DNA of 64,000 nt from positions 1,984,001 to 2,048,000 of the forward strand of contig NC_135780.1 of the NCBI RefSeq assembly GCF_028453695.1. The letters run 5' to 3'. Below, one piece after another: positions 62,544 to 64,000 of this stretch. Numbering within the stretch: the stretch's first letter is position 1; each line of letters begins with the position of its first letter. The DNA is from Augochlora pura (taxonomy: Eukaryota; Arthropoda; Insecta; Hymenoptera; Halictidae). Under the pieces are notes generated by a model. The model saw only the letters and a list, made by a program, of their open reading frames with translations, searched no databases and had not been told where the DNA came from. Both the position numbers and the translations under genes were made by a program.

Positions 62544-62780
62544 CACGTTGACTGCCGACAATCGACCACTAAAATACTCACACAGTTAAAACAATTTAAT
62601 TAATTAAAGCGAAGCAAGAAAGTTAATATTTATCATAAGAGGTGGTATTAAAACGTTCTAGTCAAATTCAATTTATTCAAATATATTACAATAAAAATGA
62701 ATTTTCAAGATTGGTCAAAAATTAGTGTCACCCATATTGATTGACGAACGACCCAATTGAGTGACGCGGCACTCAACGTG
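62544..62780. mobile_element. TTAA-bounded miniature element
   Basis: TTAA at 62540-62543 and 62781-62784 flanks 237 bp. Ends CACGTTGACTGCCG and (reverse complement) CACGTTGAGTGCCG match at 13 of 14 and resemble the ends of the 40024 element. An imperfect palindrome ACCCAATTGAGT (62751-62762) lies 18 bases from the right end, and a related CCCATATTGATTGAC is further in. Confidence 0.82.
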
Positions 62781-62784
62781 TTAA

Positions 62785-64000
62785 ATGGATTTTGAACGAT
62801 AGTTTTGTTGTTATCATTAGACTGAGGATTTTATGCATTTATTACGGCATCCACTGCATGGAATTTCAAAAAATTAAAAAAAATTAAGAATACCAATACA
62901 TCATTGTCTAAATATTAAAATCATTAACGAAAGAAATGAAATTCTTTGCAGATCCTGTATCTTATAAGCGATGCAGAAAACTTATATTTTGTATAAAGAT
63001 CCGCAATCTTACTATCATCCTGCCGTACTTCTTATCATATAACAAACGCAGTAGAGCGATGATTAATTGTTTGAAGAAAATGATTAAGAACTGAGAAAAT
63101 GATTGTTTCCAGTACATCTTCATTTTTACTTTTATCTCTAGATTTGATAACAGAAGCATGAAATTTTATTTCAATTCAAAGAAAATGAATAATATTCGTA
63201 TTTAATGCTTCCGATTTGACGAGACAGCAACGTCAAGCGTTTTGAACTTATCGAGTTTGACAAGCTATCTAATTTCACGAGTAAAGCTGGCTCGCGGTTT
63301 CGAGTTCTGGCTTAGCGGGCGTTTCGACCGAGATCCTGGATCCGACGACGTCACGTAGGACGTCGCCGTTGGCGAGATACATCATCGCGACCTGACGAAA
63401 CAACGTCGCCCGGGTTTGACGCGTCCCCGATGAGCCCCGGCTGGCTCACAGAGAGCTAGAGAGGATCACAAAGGTTTCCGCGAGCGGTTTCTCGTTCATC
63501 TTCGACGATGCTTCATAAATATTCGCGAGCGCGACGGTGGATATTGCGCGCGACGTATCCATTACCGGGAGCTCGGCCGACTTGGACAAATGAACCCGCG
63601 GAATTGCAACAACCTCGTACGCAACCCGCCCCCGTCGGATAGAACAGTTTTCCGTGCCCCCGGCCCCGGCGGTACCTACCTTTTCGAGATTCAGTCGAGA
63701 TTTCGAAAGCGTGAATATTTTAAAACCGCCAGCCTCTGCTGACTCGCAACTGTTGCGTGATTTTTTTGCTTCTGCTCTCCTTTCCCGGTTCCTATCTCCC
63801 TCCCGCTTTTTTTTTTCCCTCTACGCCCCCTCCGCGTATCTGTCTCTCCTTCCCGCGGAAATCTGCGGCGGGATCTGATGGCCTTTGGACGAATGGGGGC
63901 CACGTGACCCTGCCCGGCCGTGCGCCGTTGTTGATCCCGACCCGAAAAATCCTCGGAACGTACGGAAAAGAGTCGCGAAACGTGACTTTCGAATGAAAAT
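62785..64000. other. Non-coding DNA at window end
   Basis: AT-rich to about 63.2 kb, then GC-rich. No gene, RNA or repeat recognised. Confidence 0.35.

Overview
The window is nuclear DNA from an insect, most likely a hymenopteran and perhaps a bee (inference). Genes are split by short GT-AG introns, coding exons sit in AT-rich DNA next to GC-rich non-coding blocks, and all six recognisable proteins are animal families with clear insect character. Two 100-base runs of N (37513-37612 and 43901-44000) mark assembly gaps.

The left half holds the genes. At 1-1132 (+) are the last three coding exons of an inositol-1,4,5-trisphosphate 3-kinase. Convergent to it at 1814-7100 (-) lies the INO80-complex subunit NFRKB. 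Head to head with NFRKB is the TFIID subunit TAF6 (9052-11863, +). After about 12 kb without a coding gene comes a four-repeat beta-thymosin gene of the ciboulot type (24078-25951, +), then an OTU/Tudor protein of the otu/OTUD4 family (27544-31152, +). Last is a leucine-rich-repeat single-pass membrane protein resembling insect lapsyn (34538-36888, -). These are ordinary chromosomal neighbours, not an operon. NFRKB and TAF6 both act in transcription and may share a divergent promoter region.

From 37 kb to 64 kb I see no convincing protein-coding gene. The region holds microsatellites, GC-rich stretches and many small non-autonomous DNA elements.

The most interesting signal is a set of about a dozen short elements (131-885 bp) bounded by TTAA. 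Their terminal inverted repeats are 7-16 bp long. In most, one end carries a short palindrome starting about 12-22 bases inside the terminus. The palindrome sequence differs between elements while its position is roughly kept, which recalls the terminal-repeat/spacer/internal-palindrome layout of piggyBac ends. Some elements are nested or share a TTAA. Two are near-identical copies 10 kb apart. Other repeats are a foldback element at 31744-32130 and a pair of mariner-like miniature elements at 47627 and 59299.

All exon boundaries were set by eye from splice signals and reading-frame continuity. Exon lengths sum to whole codons for every complete gene model.
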